Positions 1-7,693 of a stretch of DNA of 64,000 nucleotides are shown in pieces. A model generated the notes under the pieces. It was not told where the DNA came from and made no database searches. It saw nothing but the letters and a program-made list of their open reading frames with translations. Position 1 is the stretch's first letter, and the number at the start of each line of letters is the position of its first letter. Origin of the DNA: Bradyrhizobium sp. KBS0727 (lineage in GTDB: Bacteria; Pseudomonadota; Alphaproteobacteria; Rhizobiales; Xanthobacteraceae); contig NZ_CP042176.1 of the NCBI RefSeq assembly GCF_005937885.2, positions 3,777,501 to 3,841,500 of the forward strand. The letters run 5' to 3'. Both the position numbers and the translations under genes were made by a program.

Positions 1-810
1 TGCCTGCCTTTCATCGCCGGCAATGAAGCCGCCGGCGAGGTGGTGGCGGTTGGACCCGGCGTGACCAATTTTCATCCCGGCGATCGCGTCGCCTACTATT
101 TCAATCTCGGCGGCTATGCCTCCGAACGGGTCATCCCGGCCGACAAGCTGGTCAAGTTGCCCGACCACATCACCTACGAGCAGGGCGCTGTCCTGATGCT
201 CAAGGGGCTGACAGTCTGGTACCTCCTGCACAAGACCTTCAAGGTCGAGCCCGGCCATCGCGTGTTGATCCACGCGGCGGCCGGTGGCATCGGCTTGCTC
301 GCCTGCCAATGGGCGCGCGCGATGGGGGCGCATGTGATCGGGACCGTCGGCTCCAGGGCCAAGGCCGATCTCGCGCTCGCCAATGGCTGCGACCACGTCA
401 TCCTCTACAACGAGGAAAATTTTGTCGAGCGGGTCAAGCAGATCAGCCGTAACGAACTCTGCGACGTCGTCTATGACGGCGTCGGCAAGACCACGTTTCC
501 GGGCTCGCTGTCCTGCCTCCGGCCACGCGGCCTGTTCGTAAGCTTCGGCAACGCGTCCGGCCCGGTGCCGCCGTTCGCGCTCGCCGAACTCAACAACCAC
601 GGTTCGCTGTTTGCGACACGGCCGAAGCTCAACGACTATGTCGGCACCCGCAAGGAATTGCTGGAAGGCGCCGACACGCTGTTCGCCGCTGTCATCAACG
701 GCAAGCTCCACGTGCCGATCAATCAGGCCTATGCGCTGAAGGATGCGGCGAAAGCGCATATCGAACTCGAGAGCCGGGCGACGACGGGGGCCGCGATTTT
801 GCGGCCCTGA
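1..810 (+). CDS. Quinone oxidoreductase (MDR family), 5' end outside window
   Basis: NAD(P)H-dependent zinc-independent medium-chain reductase of the quinone oxidoreductase (QOR) family, predicted cytosolic, reducing quinones or related enones. The frame is open from base 1 with PFIAGNEAAGEV, the conserved family stretch before the first GTG at 40, so the true start lies left of the window. The nucleotide-binding motif AAAGGIGLLACQWA follows at about 280-320, and a GVGKTTF segment lies near 480. The reading frame stops at 808-810 and is followed by a REP-like palindrome. Zinc ligands of the alcohol dehydrogenase branch are not evident in the visible part. The exact substrate cannot be told. 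Confidence 0.93.
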   Translation, partial: CLPFIAGNEAAGEVVAVGPGVTNFHPGDRVAYYFNLGGYASERVIPADKLVKLPDHITYEQGAVLMLKGLTVWYLLHKTFKVEPGHRVLIHAAAGGIGLLACQWARAMGAHVIGTVGSRAKADLALANGCDHVILYNEENFVERVKQISRNELCDVVYDGVGKTTFPGSLSCLRPRGLFVSFGNASGPVPPFALAELNNHGSLFATRPKLNDYVGTRKELLEGADTLFAAVINGKLHVPINQAYALKDAAKAHIELESRATTGAAILRP

Positions 811-835
811 CCTAACGCGAAATTGCCTCACCCAC

Positions 836-923
836 CGTCATGCCCGGCCTTGTGCCGGGCATCCACGTCTTTGCCGCCGAGAAAAGAAAGACGTGGATGG
901 CCGGGACGAGCCCGGCCATGACG
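836..923. repeat. REP-like extragenic palindrome
   Basis: Long imperfect inverted repeat between two convergent genes. The left arm begins CGTCATGCCCGG and includes CCACGTCTTT. The right arm contains AAAGACGTGG and ends CCCGGCCATGACG. The arms fold into a long interrupted hairpin with a small central loop. From memory this is the common dispersed palindrome of Bradyrhizobium and related genomes, often sitting after stop codons, where it may limit transcript read-through or stabilise 3' ends. The repeat nature is seen directly; the genome-wide distribution is recalled, not checked. Confidence 0.75.
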
Positions 924-935
924 AATGCTGAAGGC

Positions 936-2132
936 TTACGCCACCATTCGCGCAGCACCTGCTTTGGTCAGGATCGTATCGAGACAGCAGATCATTTCTG
1001 CGATCTCGTCTTTGGACACGTTAAGCGCCGGCATGAAGCGCAAGGCATCCGGCTGCGGCGAATTCAGCAGCACGCCTTCCACGAATGCCTGGGCCACGAT
1101 CGATGCGCCGATCGGCAGCTTGAGATCGAGCGCCAGCAGCAGACCCCGGCCACGGACCTCGCCGAGGCCATGCCGCGCCGACAGCTTTTGCAGTTCGCTT
1201 TCCAGAAACAGCCCGGCATCGGTGGTCGATTTCAGGAACGCCGGCGTGACGACATGTTCGAGTACGGCGAGGCCCGCCGCGCACATCAGCGGGTTGCCGT
1301 TGAAGGTGCCGCCCTGGTCGCCATGCTCGAAACAGGACGCATACTCGGTTGCCAGCAACGCCGCCAGCGGCACGCCGCCGCCGATGCCTTTGCCGAGCGT
1401 CATGATGTCGGGTTCGATGCCGGCATGCTCGTAGTGGAACAGTTTTCCGGTCCGGCCCATGCCGGTCTGGATCTCGTCCACGATCAAGAGCAGCCCGCGC
1501 TCCTGGGTCAGCGCGCGCAGCTCCTGCAGGAATTGATCGGTCGCCGGCCAGACGCCGGCTTCGCCCTGGATCGGCTCCAGCATGACCGCAACGGTCTTGT
1601 TCGAGATCAGCCGCTTCACGGACTCGATGTCGTTGAGCTGTGCCTTGGGAAAGCCTGACACCTTGGGCTCGAACAGTGGCTCGAAGGCCTTCTTGCCCGA
1701 TGCCGACATGGTCGCGAGCGTACGGCCATGGAAGCCGCCGACGAAGGTGATGATTTCATGCGCGCCGTTCTTGTAGAGCGTGCCAAATTTGCGCGCCAGC
1801 TTGATCGCGCCTTCATTGGCTTCGGCGCCGGAATTGGCAAAGAACACCTGGTCGAAGCAGCTGTTGGCGACGAGCGCCTGGGCGAGCTTCAGGCTGGGCC
1901 CGTTGAAGAAAGCCGGACTCGGCGTGAGCAGTTGCTTGGCCTGCGCGGCAAGCGCGTCGGCGACGATCGCAGGCGAGTGGCCGAGGCAGTTGACGGCCCA
2001 GCCCTGCATGAAGTCGAGATAACGCTTGCCGCTATCGTCCCACAGATAGGCGCCGTCGCCCTTGACGAACACGGTCGGCGGACGCGCGGTGATGTTCATC
2101 AGCGCGTCATAGGGATGGGTAGCGTCGGTCAT
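936..2132 (-). CDS. Acetylornithine transaminase-type class III aminotransferase
   Basis: PLP-dependent class III (subgroup II) aminotransferase of 398 residues, closest in style to acetylornithine transaminase (ArgD), which interconverts N-acetylornithine and N-acetylglutamate semialdehyde in arginine synthesis. Visible motifs: ANSGAEANEGA (residues 99-109, cofactor phosphate binding), IVDEIQTGMGRTG (about 217-229) and TLGKGIGGG with the Schiff-base lysine at K248. The frame stays open upstream to 2267, but the ATG at 2132 has an AGGAG site a few bases ahead and matches the family start. An acetylornithine/succinyldiaminopimelate role or another omega-amino acid substrate is possible; no arg genes are adjacent. 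It reads away from a strong hairpin at 2178-2208. Confidence 0.9.
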   Translation of the reverse strand: MTDATHPYDALMNITARPPTVFVKGDGAYLWDDSGKRYLDFMQGWAVNCLGHSPAIVADALAAQAKQLLTPSPAFFNGPSLKLAQALVANSCFDQVFFANSGAEANEGAIKLARKFGTLYKNGAHEIITFVGGFHGRTLATMSASGKKAFEPLFEPKVSGFPKAQLNDIESVKRLISNKTVAVMLEPIQGEAGVWPATDQFLQELRALTQERGLLLIVDEIQTGMGRTGKLFHYEHAGIEPDIMTLGKGIGGGVPLAALLATEYASCFEHGDQGGTFNGNPLMCAAGLAVLEHVVTPAFLKSTTDAGLFLESELQKLSARHGLGEVRGRGLLLALDLKLPIGASIVAQAFVEGVLLNSPQPDALRFMPALNVSKDEIAEMICCLDTILTKAGAARMVA

Positions 2133-2177
2133 GTCGGTCTCCTGTCGGGTTCTGGTGAAGCGGTGGGCCTGAACGCA

Positions 2178-2208
2178 AGAAGGCCGCACTTTTTGGGTGC
2201 GGCCTTCT
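2178..2208. terminator. 12-bp perfect hairpin between rimO and the aminotransferase gene
   Basis: AGAAGGCCGCAC (2178-2189) pairs with GTGCGGCCTTCT (2197-2208) around a T-rich 7-nt loop. It lies after the rimO stop (2366) and before the aminotransferase start (2132), both on the minus strand. Neither side has a real U-tract, so it is either a weak or factor-assisted rimO terminator or a leader structure for the next gene. Confidence 0.5.
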
Positions 2209-2365
2209 CGAAAACGTTGCTGAACTAGTTGATCAGCTTTGTCGTCGGACACGGCGCAACCCATCATCGTCGCTGGAGCGACGACGGAAGTCTGCGCGGC
2301 GGTTGGTCCGGTTGAGGTTCATGGGCGAGGGCCATACAGCCTGACGGCAGGTCGTGTCAAGCGGG

Positions 2366-3691
2366 TCAGAATCCCGCGACGCTGCCGTGGAGATCGTACT
2401 GGTCGGCGCGCTCGATCTTCGCGGTGACGATTTCACCGACCTTGAGCGGACGGCGGCTCGACACATAGACCGCGCCGTCGATCTGCGGCGCGTCGGCTTT
2501 TGAGCGACCTTTCGAGACGGTCGGACCGACCTCGTCGATGATGACCTGCTGCCGCGTGCCGACCTTGCGTTTGAGGCGCCGCGCGGAGATTTTCTGCTGC
2601 CGGGCCATCAGCGCATTCCAGCGCTCCTGCTTGATCTCGTCGGGCACAACATTGCCGATCGCATTCGACGGCGCGCCTGCGACCGGCTCATACTTGAAGC
2701 AACCGAGACGATCGATCTCGGCCTCTTCGAGCCAGTCCAGCAGATACGCAAAATCGGAATCGGTCTCGCCGGGAAAACCGACGATGAAGGTCGAGCGCAG
2801 CGTCAGGTCAGGACATTCCTCACGCCACTTCTTGATCCGCGCCAGCGTCTTTTCCTGCGCGGCCGGACGCTTCATCGCCTTGAGAACCTCCGGGCTCGCA
2901 TGCTGAAAGGGAATGTCGAGATACGGCAGAACCTTGCCTTCGGTCATCAGGCCGATGACCTCGTCGACATGCGGGTAGGGATAGACATATTGCAGCCGTA
3001 CCCAGGCGCCGAGCTCGCCGAGTTCCTTGGCGAGATCGAAGAATCTGGCGCGGACCTGGCGGTCCTTCCACGGGCTCTCGGCGTATTTGATATCGACGCC
3101 GTAGGCCGAAGTGTCCTGCGAGATGACGAGCAGTTCCTTGACGCCGGCGGCGACCAGTTTTTCCGCTTCGCGCAGCACGTCGTTGGCCTGACGCGACACT
3201 AGGTCGCCGCGCAGTTTTGGAATGATGCAGAAGCTGCAGCGGTTGTTGCAGCCCTCGGAAATCTTCAAATAAGCGTAATGCCTGGGCGTCAGCCTGACGC
3301 CTTGCGGCGGCACCAGATCGAGATGCGGGTTGTGGACCGGCGGCAGCGCGCGATGCACGGCCTCCAGCACGCTCTCATATTGCTGCGGACCCGTGATCGA
3401 GAGCACGCCGGGATAGGCCGCCTCGATCTGCTCGGGTTCGGCGCCCATGCAGCCGGTGACGATGACCTTGCCGTTCTCGGCCATGGCCTCGCCGATGGCG
3501 CCGAGCGATTCCTGTTTGGCGCTGTCGAGGAAGCCGCAGGTGTTGACGATGACGATGTCGGCGCCGTCGTGCTTGCGTGCCAGCTCATAGCCTTCGGCGC
3601 GCAGCCGCGTGATGATGCGCTCGGAATCCACCAACGCCTTGGGGCATCCCAGCGATACAAAGCTGACTTTGGGCGCGGCGGCCTGTTGCAT
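2366..3691 (-). CDS. rimO: Ribosomal protein S12 methylthiotransferase RimO
   Basis: Radical-SAM methylthiotransferase that adds a methylthio group to the conserved aspartate of ribosomal protein S12, using two 4Fe-4S clusters; 441 residues, cytosolic. The N-terminal MTTase domain supplies three cysteines (C16 in SLGCPKALVDSE, C52 in NTCGF, C81 in TGCMG). The radical SAM motif CNNRCSFC gives C148, C152 and C155. The last ~70 residues form the TRAM domain. The frame is open upstream to 4402, running through the opposite-strand nasT gene, but ATG 3691 gives the standard RimO start (residues KVSFVSLGCPKALVDSE follow). It is transcribed divergently from nasT with 114 bp between the starts. Confidence 0.96.
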   Translation of the reverse strand: MQQAAAPKVSFVSLGCPKALVDSERIITRLRAEGYELARKHDGADIVIVNTCGFLDSAKQESLGAIGEAMAENGKVIVTGCMGAEPEQIEAAYPGVLSITGPQQYESVLEAVHRALPPVHNPHLDLVPPQGVRLTPRHYAYLKISEGCNNRCSFCIIPKLRGDLVSRQANDVLREAEKLVAAGVKELLVISQDTSAYGVDIKYAESPWKDRQVRARFFDLAKELGELGAWVRLQYVYPYPHVDEVIGLMTEGKVLPYLDIPFQHASPEVLKAMKRPAAQEKTLARIKKWREECPDLTLRSTFIVGFPGETDSDFAYLLDWLEEAEIDRLGCFKYEPVAGAPSNAIGNVVPDEIKQERWNALMARQQKISARRLKRKVGTRQQVIIDEVGPTVSKGRSKADAPQIDGAVYVSSRRPLKVGEIVTAKIERADQYDLHGSVAGF

Positions 3692-3805
3692 GTCACATCT
3701 GCCTGATTGATACGCACGAGCTAGTCCCATTTGCCTACAATTACAAGGCTTTGCGACGCCCGCCGACGTGCTATGCATGCCCCTGCCGGGTTTAAGAGTT
3801 GATCG

Positions 3806-4396
3806 ATGAGCGCTGAGTCGTCTCCGAAAATCGTCATAGTCGACGAAAGCCCGATCCGCGCGGCCATTCTGGAAGAAGGGCTGCGGGAGGCGGGCTTTAC
3901 CGGCGTGGTCCATATCAGTGAAATGCAGAGCCTTTTGGCGCGGATCTATGCGCTGGACCCCGACGTCATCCTGATCGACCTCGAAAATCCCAGCCGCGAC
4001 GTTCTGGAACAGATGTTCCAGGTCAGCCGCGCGGTGCGGCGGCCGATCGCGATGTTCGTCGACCAGAGCGATGCGGCCTCGATCCAGGCCTCCGTCGATG
4101 CCGGCGTCTCCGCCTATATCGTCGATGGTCTCAAGAAGGAGCGGATCAAGCCGATCCTCGACCTCTGCATCTCCCGCTTCAATGCCTTCTCGAAGCTGCA
4201 GGATGAGCTCGACCGCACCAAATCCGCGCTCGAGGAACGCAAGGTGATCGATCGCGCCAAGGGAATCCTGATGAAGGTGAAAGGCCTCACCGAGGACGAG
4301 GCCTATGTGCTGATGCGCTCCACCGCCATGCGTGAGAAAAAGAAGATCGGCGAGATCGCGCAGTCGATCCTGACCGCGTCGGAGTTGCTGAAATGA
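3806..4396 (+). CDS. nasT: NasT, ANTAR-domain antiterminator of nitrate assimilation
   Basis: Response-regulator-like RNA-binding protein of 196 residues. An N-terminal receiver-like domain (about 1-120, starting KIVIVDESPIRAAILEEGL) is followed by a coiled linker (SKLQDELDRTKSALEERK) and a C-terminal ANTAR domain (about 140-190, VIDRAKGILMKVKGLTEDEA). In known systems NasT is held inactive by NasS and, when nitrate or nitrite is present, binds a two-hairpin leader RNA to prevent termination ahead of nitrate/nitrite reductase genes. Its stop overlaps the nasS start (ATGA, 4393-4396), which implies translational coupling. The likely target, the nirA leader, lies 1.3 kb downstream. Confidence 0.95.
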   Translation: MSAESSPKIVIVDESPIRAAILEEGLREAGFTGVVHISEMQSLLARIYALDPDVILIDLENPSRDVLEQMFQVSRAVRRPIAMFVDQSDAASIQASVDAGVSAYIVDGLKKERIKPILDLCISRFNAFSKLQDELDRTKSALEERKVIDRAKGILMKVKGLTEDEAYVLMRSTAMREKKKIGEIAQSILTASELLK

Positions 4397-5559
4397 CCAC
4401 ACCGCTGCATATCGGCTTCATTCCGCTGGTCGACGCTTCGGCGCTGATTGTCGCCGTCGACAAGGGCTTTGCGGCGGCCGAGGGGCTCGACGTCACGCTG
4501 GTACGGGAAGTGTCGTGGTCCAACGTCCGCGACAAGCTCAACATCGGCCGGTTCGACGCCGCCCATCTTTTGGCGCCGGTTGCAATCGCCTCAAGCCTCG
4601 GACTTGGGCATGTCAAGGTGCCGATCGTGGCGCCGTTCAATCTCGGTCTGAACGGCAACGCGATCACGGTGTCGCCGACACTGCATGCCGCTATCATGGG
4701 CGAAATCGACGGCGATGCCACCGACCCCATGGCAACCGCATTGGCGCTGTCCCGCGTCGTCGCCAAACGGCGCGCTGTTGGTGCGGAACCACTGACATTC
4801 GGCATGACGTTCCCGTTCTCCACCCATAACTACCAGCTGCGGTTCTGGATGGCCGCAGGTGGTGTCGATCCCGACGAGGATGTTCATCTCGTGGTGTTGC
4901 CGCCGCCCTACATGGTGGACAGCCTCGCCAACGGACACGTCGACGCGTTCTGCGTCGGCGCGCCCTGGAACTCGGTCGCCGTCGATCTCGGGGTCGGTCA
5001 CATCCTGCATTTCGTCTCGGATATCCTGGTGCGTGCGGCGGAGAAGGTGCTGGCGGTCCGGGAGAGCTGGTCGGAGAAGAATCCGGAGGTGCTTGCGGCG
5101 TTGATCCGGGCGGCCTCGCGTGCCGCTGAATTCATCGAGCGGCCCGAAAACCGCGCCGAGGCCGCGCGCATCCTGGCGCAGCCGGAACGGATCGGCGTCG
5201 ATGCGGAAGTGATCCAGCGTACCCTCGATGGCCGCCTGAAGATTTCGCCTGACGGAGCAAGGCGCGAGAGCAGCCGCTATCTTCTGGTCGGTCGCGAGGG
5301 CGCGGCGCGGCCGGATCCGGCACAGGCTGCCTGGCTCTATGCCCAGATGGTGCGTTGGGGACAGACCGCGATGCGGCCGGAGGCGCTCAAAACGGCGATG
5401 GGGGTCTTTCGCCCAGACCTCTATGACGCCGCCCTGGGGCAACACGGGAAGGCTGCCGGCCCCTCTGACGCCATCGGCGCGTTTGCCGGGCCCGCCTTCG
5501 ACCCGGCCGACATCGCCGGGCATCTGGCGGCGTTCGAAATTGGCCATTGGAAGCCCTGA
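4393..5559 (+). CDS. nasS: NasS, cytoplasmic nitrate/nitrite sensor (NrtA/CmpA-like)
   Basis: Protein of 388 residues related to the periplasmic nitrate/bicarbonate binding proteins NrtA and CmpA (begins PLHIGFIPLVDASALIVAVD; typical WSNVRDKL, HLLAPVAIASSLGLG and GAPWNSVAVDLGVGHI segments). It has no signal peptide, which fits the known NasS role as a cytosolic sensor that sequesters NasT until it binds nitrate or nitrite. It overlaps nasT by four bases. The 346-bp gap after it contains a sigma-54 promoter and a structured leader for nirA, so it probably ends its own transcription unit. Confidence 0.93.
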   Translation: MTTPLHIGFIPLVDASALIVAVDKGFAAAEGLDVTLVREVSWSNVRDKLNIGRFDAAHLLAPVAIASSLGLGHVKVPIVAPFNLGLNGNAITVSPTLHAAIMGEIDGDATDPMATALALSRVVAKRRAVGAEPLTFGMTFPFSTHNYQLRFWMAAGGVDPDEDVHLVVLPPPYMVDSLANGHVDAFCVGAPWNSVAVDLGVGHILHFVSDILVRAAEKVLAVRESWSEKNPEVLAALIRAASRAAEFIERPENRAEAARILAQPERIGVDAEVIQRTLDGRLKISPDGARRESSRYLLVGREGAARPDPAQAAWLYAQMVRWGQTAMRPEALKTAMGVFRPDLYDAALGQHGKAAGPSDAIGAFAGPAFDPADIAGHLAAFEIGHWKP

Positions 5560-5705
5560 CGCTTGATGAGTGCAAGTTGGGCACCTATTCCATGCAGGCT
5601 AGTTTTTAGGCAGCCTGCCTTCGAAGCAACGGTGAAGCCTGCTTCAGAGTTTCAATCCCATCTCATAATCTATTGAAATAACGAAGTATTCTGCGCGACT
5701 CAGTG

Positions 5706-5721
5706 TGGCACGCAACTTGTA
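5706..5721 (+). promoter_or_regulatory. Sigma-54 (RpoN) promoter for nirA
   Basis: TGGCACGCAACTTGTA matches the -24/-12 consensus TGGCACRNNNNTTGCW at every defined base except one (T for C in the -12 GC). Spacing between the GG and the -12 G is canonical. Its position upstream of nirA fits nitrogen-limitation control by NtrC. Transcription would start at about 5733. Confidence 0.75.
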
Positions 5722-5781
5722 TGTTGCAGTGCGGCCAGCCGTCGCAGATGCCTGCTGGCCTACGTCCAAGATGGATTTCCG

Positions 5782-5795
5782 CAGCAACGAAGCTG
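5782..5795 (+). promoter_or_regulatory. Candidate NasT-binding hexaloop hairpin
   Basis: CAGC-AACGAA-GCTG makes a four-pair stem, extendable by CCG/CGG across a small bulge, that closes a six-base loop with A at position 1 and G at position 4. Those are the positions recalled as conserved in ANTAR target hairpins. It sits in the untranslated leader of nirA. A second full hairpin with the same loop rule was not found, so this is a candidate only. Confidence 0.4.
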
Positions 5796-5905
5796 GTCGG
5801 ACCGTCTCCCGAGATCGCTCAGCACACGGCTGGATGGGTCTCTGGCGGTCGCCCACCAATTCGTCATGCCACCTGTCGTGGCCCGCAGGAGCTTCGTCGC
5901 CCATC

Positions 5906-7693
5906 ATGAAAATCGAGACTCTTACCATCGACTTTACCGACGAGCAGAAACGCTACCTCGAAGGCTTCACCACGGGGTTGCAGATCAGCCGGGTCGGGCG
6001 CGGCCTTGGCGGCGGCAGCGCGGGCAAGGCAAACGCCGAGCCGGCCGGACCGGAAGCCGCCCATATCAAGGCGCAGGACAAGGTCATCGCCTCCGGCAAG
6101 AAACTCGCGGATCAGGAAAAATTCAAACGCGAGGAACATCCGTTCGACGCCTATCCGCGGCTGAAGCAGCAGGCGCTGGACGATGCGCCGCCGTCGCCGG
6201 CGGACAATTTTCGCTGGCGCTATTACGGCCTGTTCTACGTGGCGCCGGCGCAGGACTCTTACATGTGCCGGTTGCGGATCCCGAACGGGATCATGAAGCA
6301 CTGGCAGCTCGCCGGCATGGCCGATCTTGCCGAGCAGCTTTGCGGGCCGTTCTGCCACGTCACCACGCGGGCGAATTTGCAGGTGCGCGAAATTCCCTTC
6401 AGGAATTCGGTGGCGCTGATCGAAGGCATTCAGGATCTCGGCCTGTGCTCGCGCGGCTCGGGCGCCGACAACATCCGCAACGTCACGGGCACGCCGACGG
6501 CGGGGATCGATCCGCAGGAACTGATCGACACCCGCGAATATGCCCGCGAGTGGCACTATCACATCCTCAACGATCGCTCGTTGACGGGACTGCCGCGCAA
6601 ATTCAACGTCGCGTTCGATGGCGCCGGCAAGATCGCCGTGCTGGAAGACACCAACGACATCGCGTTTTCGGCGGTCGAGGTGAAGGACGGTTTTGGCGTC
6701 GAGCCCGGCGTCTGGTTTCGCCTCGGGCTCGGCGGCATCACCGGTCACCGGGATTTTGCCAGATACGGCGACATCATCGTCAAGCCCGCGGACGCCACCA
6801 AGGTATCGGACGCGATCGTGCGCGCCTTCATCGATCTCGGCGACCGCACCAACCGTCTCAAGGCACGGCTGAAATACGTGCTCGACGCGATGGGACACGA
6901 TAAATTCCTCAACGTCGTGGAAGAGCGGCTCGGCCAGCCCTTCACCCGCGTGCCGGCGGAGGCGTTTGCGCCACGTCCGGCGTTCGACCGCATGGCCCAT
7001 ATCGGCGTTCACAAGCAGAAGCAGCAAGGCCTGAACTGGATCGGCGTGTCGCTGCCGCTCGGCAAGGTCACCTGCGAGCACATGCGTGGGCTGGCCAGGA
7101 TCGCGCACGACCTCGGCGACGGCGATATCCGCCTGACCGTCTGGCAGAACCTGCTGATATCGGGCGTGCGTGACGAAAATGTCGAACTCGCGATCGCGGC
7201 GATCAAGGCGATTGGGCTCGCCGTCGAGGCCTCGCAGATCCGCGCCGGCCTGATCGCCTGCACCGGCAATGCCGGTTGCAAGTTCGCGGCGTCAAATACC
7301 AAGCTGCACGCGGCCGAGATCGGCGACTGGTGCGAGCCGCGGGTCAATATCGAGACCCCGCTCAACATTCATCTCACCGGCTGCCACCATTCCTGCGCGC
7401 AGCACTACATCAGCGATATCGGGCTGATTGCCGCCAAAGTGCCGGTTGGCGAGGACGACGACACCGTCGAGGGCTATCACCTGTTCGCCGGCGGCGGCTT
7501 TGGTCCCAACGCCGATGTCGGGCAGGAGGTCTATCACGACCTCAAGGCCGAAGATGCGCCGCAGACGGTCGAGCGGCTGCTGAAGGCGTATCTCGCGCAC
7601 CGCGCCTCATCCGATGAAACCTTCCTTTCGTTTGCGCGCCGCCATGACGGCGAGACGCTGCGCAAGCTCGCCGATGCCGAGGTGTCCTCATGA
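5906..7693 (+). CDS. nirA: Ferredoxin-type assimilatory nitrite reductase NirA
   Basis: Siroheme/4Fe-4S nitrite reductase of 595 residues, reducing nitrite to ammonium with six electrons in the cytosol. Two ferredoxin-like half domains and two catalytic domains are recognisable. The cluster/siroheme cysteines are C452 and C458 (CTGNAGC) and C493 and C497 (TGCHHSC), the C-X5-C...C-X3-C pattern. Siroheme-binding arginine-rich segments (TTRANLQVREI, near 160) are present. The frame stays open to 5705, but ATG 5906 with MKIETLTIDFTDEQK is the natural start; an AGGAG lies 14 nt ahead, slightly far. The stop overlaps the next gene's ATG. A sulfite reductase function is less likely given nasTS next door. 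Confidence 0.93.
   Translation: MKIETLTIDFTDEQKRYLEGFTTGLQISRVGRGLGGGSAGKANAEPAGPEAAHIKAQDKVIASGKKLADQEKFKREEHPFDAYPRLKQQALDDAPPSPADNFRWRYYGLFYVAPAQDSYMCRLRIPNGIMKHWQLAGMADLAEQLCGPFCHVTTRANLQVREIPFRNSVALIEGIQDLGLCSRGSGADNIRNVTGTPTAGIDPQELIDTREYAREWHYHILNDRSLTGLPRKFNVAFDGAGKIAVLEDTNDIAFSAVEVKDGFGVEPGVWFRLGLGGITGHRDFARYGDIIVKPADATKVSDAIVRAFIDLGDRTNRLKARLKYVLDAMGHDKFLNVVEERLGQPFTRVPAEAFAPRPAFDRMAHIGVHKQKQQGLNWIGVSLPLGKVTCEHMRGLARIAHDLGDGDIRLTVWQNLLISGVRDENVELAIAAIKAIGLAVEASQIRAGLIACTGNAGCKFAASNTKLHAAEIGDWCEPRVNIETPLNIHLTGCHHSCAQHYISDIGLIAAKVPVGEDDDTVEGYHLFAGGGFGPNADVGQEVYHDLKAEDAPQTVERLLKAYLAHRASSDETFLSFARRHDGETLRKLADAEVSS

Larger units (their letters stand above)
5560..5905 (+). promoter_or_regulatory. 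nirA promoter and leader region
   Basis: 346 bp without a convincing gene between nasS and nirA. It holds the sigma-54 promoter at 5706-5721 and then about 170 nt of untranslated leader. The leader contains a GGCCAGC/GCTGGCC hairpin (5733-5760), a CAGC-AACGAA-GCTG hairpin (5782-5795) and a CAGC-ACACG-GCTG hairpin (5820-5832). This is the layout expected for NtrC/sigma-54 nitrogen control combined with NasT antitermination. No clear intrinsic terminator with a U-tract could be picked out by eye. Confidence 0.6.

Noticed and set aside
840..1658. Plus-strand open frame over the aminotransferase gene
   Set aside because: Starts in the REP palindrome and runs opposite a conserved enzyme; composition is antisense-like.
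3692..4402. Upstream extension of rimO on the minus strand
   Set aside because: It would overlap all of nasT; family length and the internal ATG at 3691 set the start.
5864..7108. Minus-strand open frame of 414 codons
   Set aside because: Mirror of nirA; the sense frame carries the siroheme and Fe-S motifs and a promoter.
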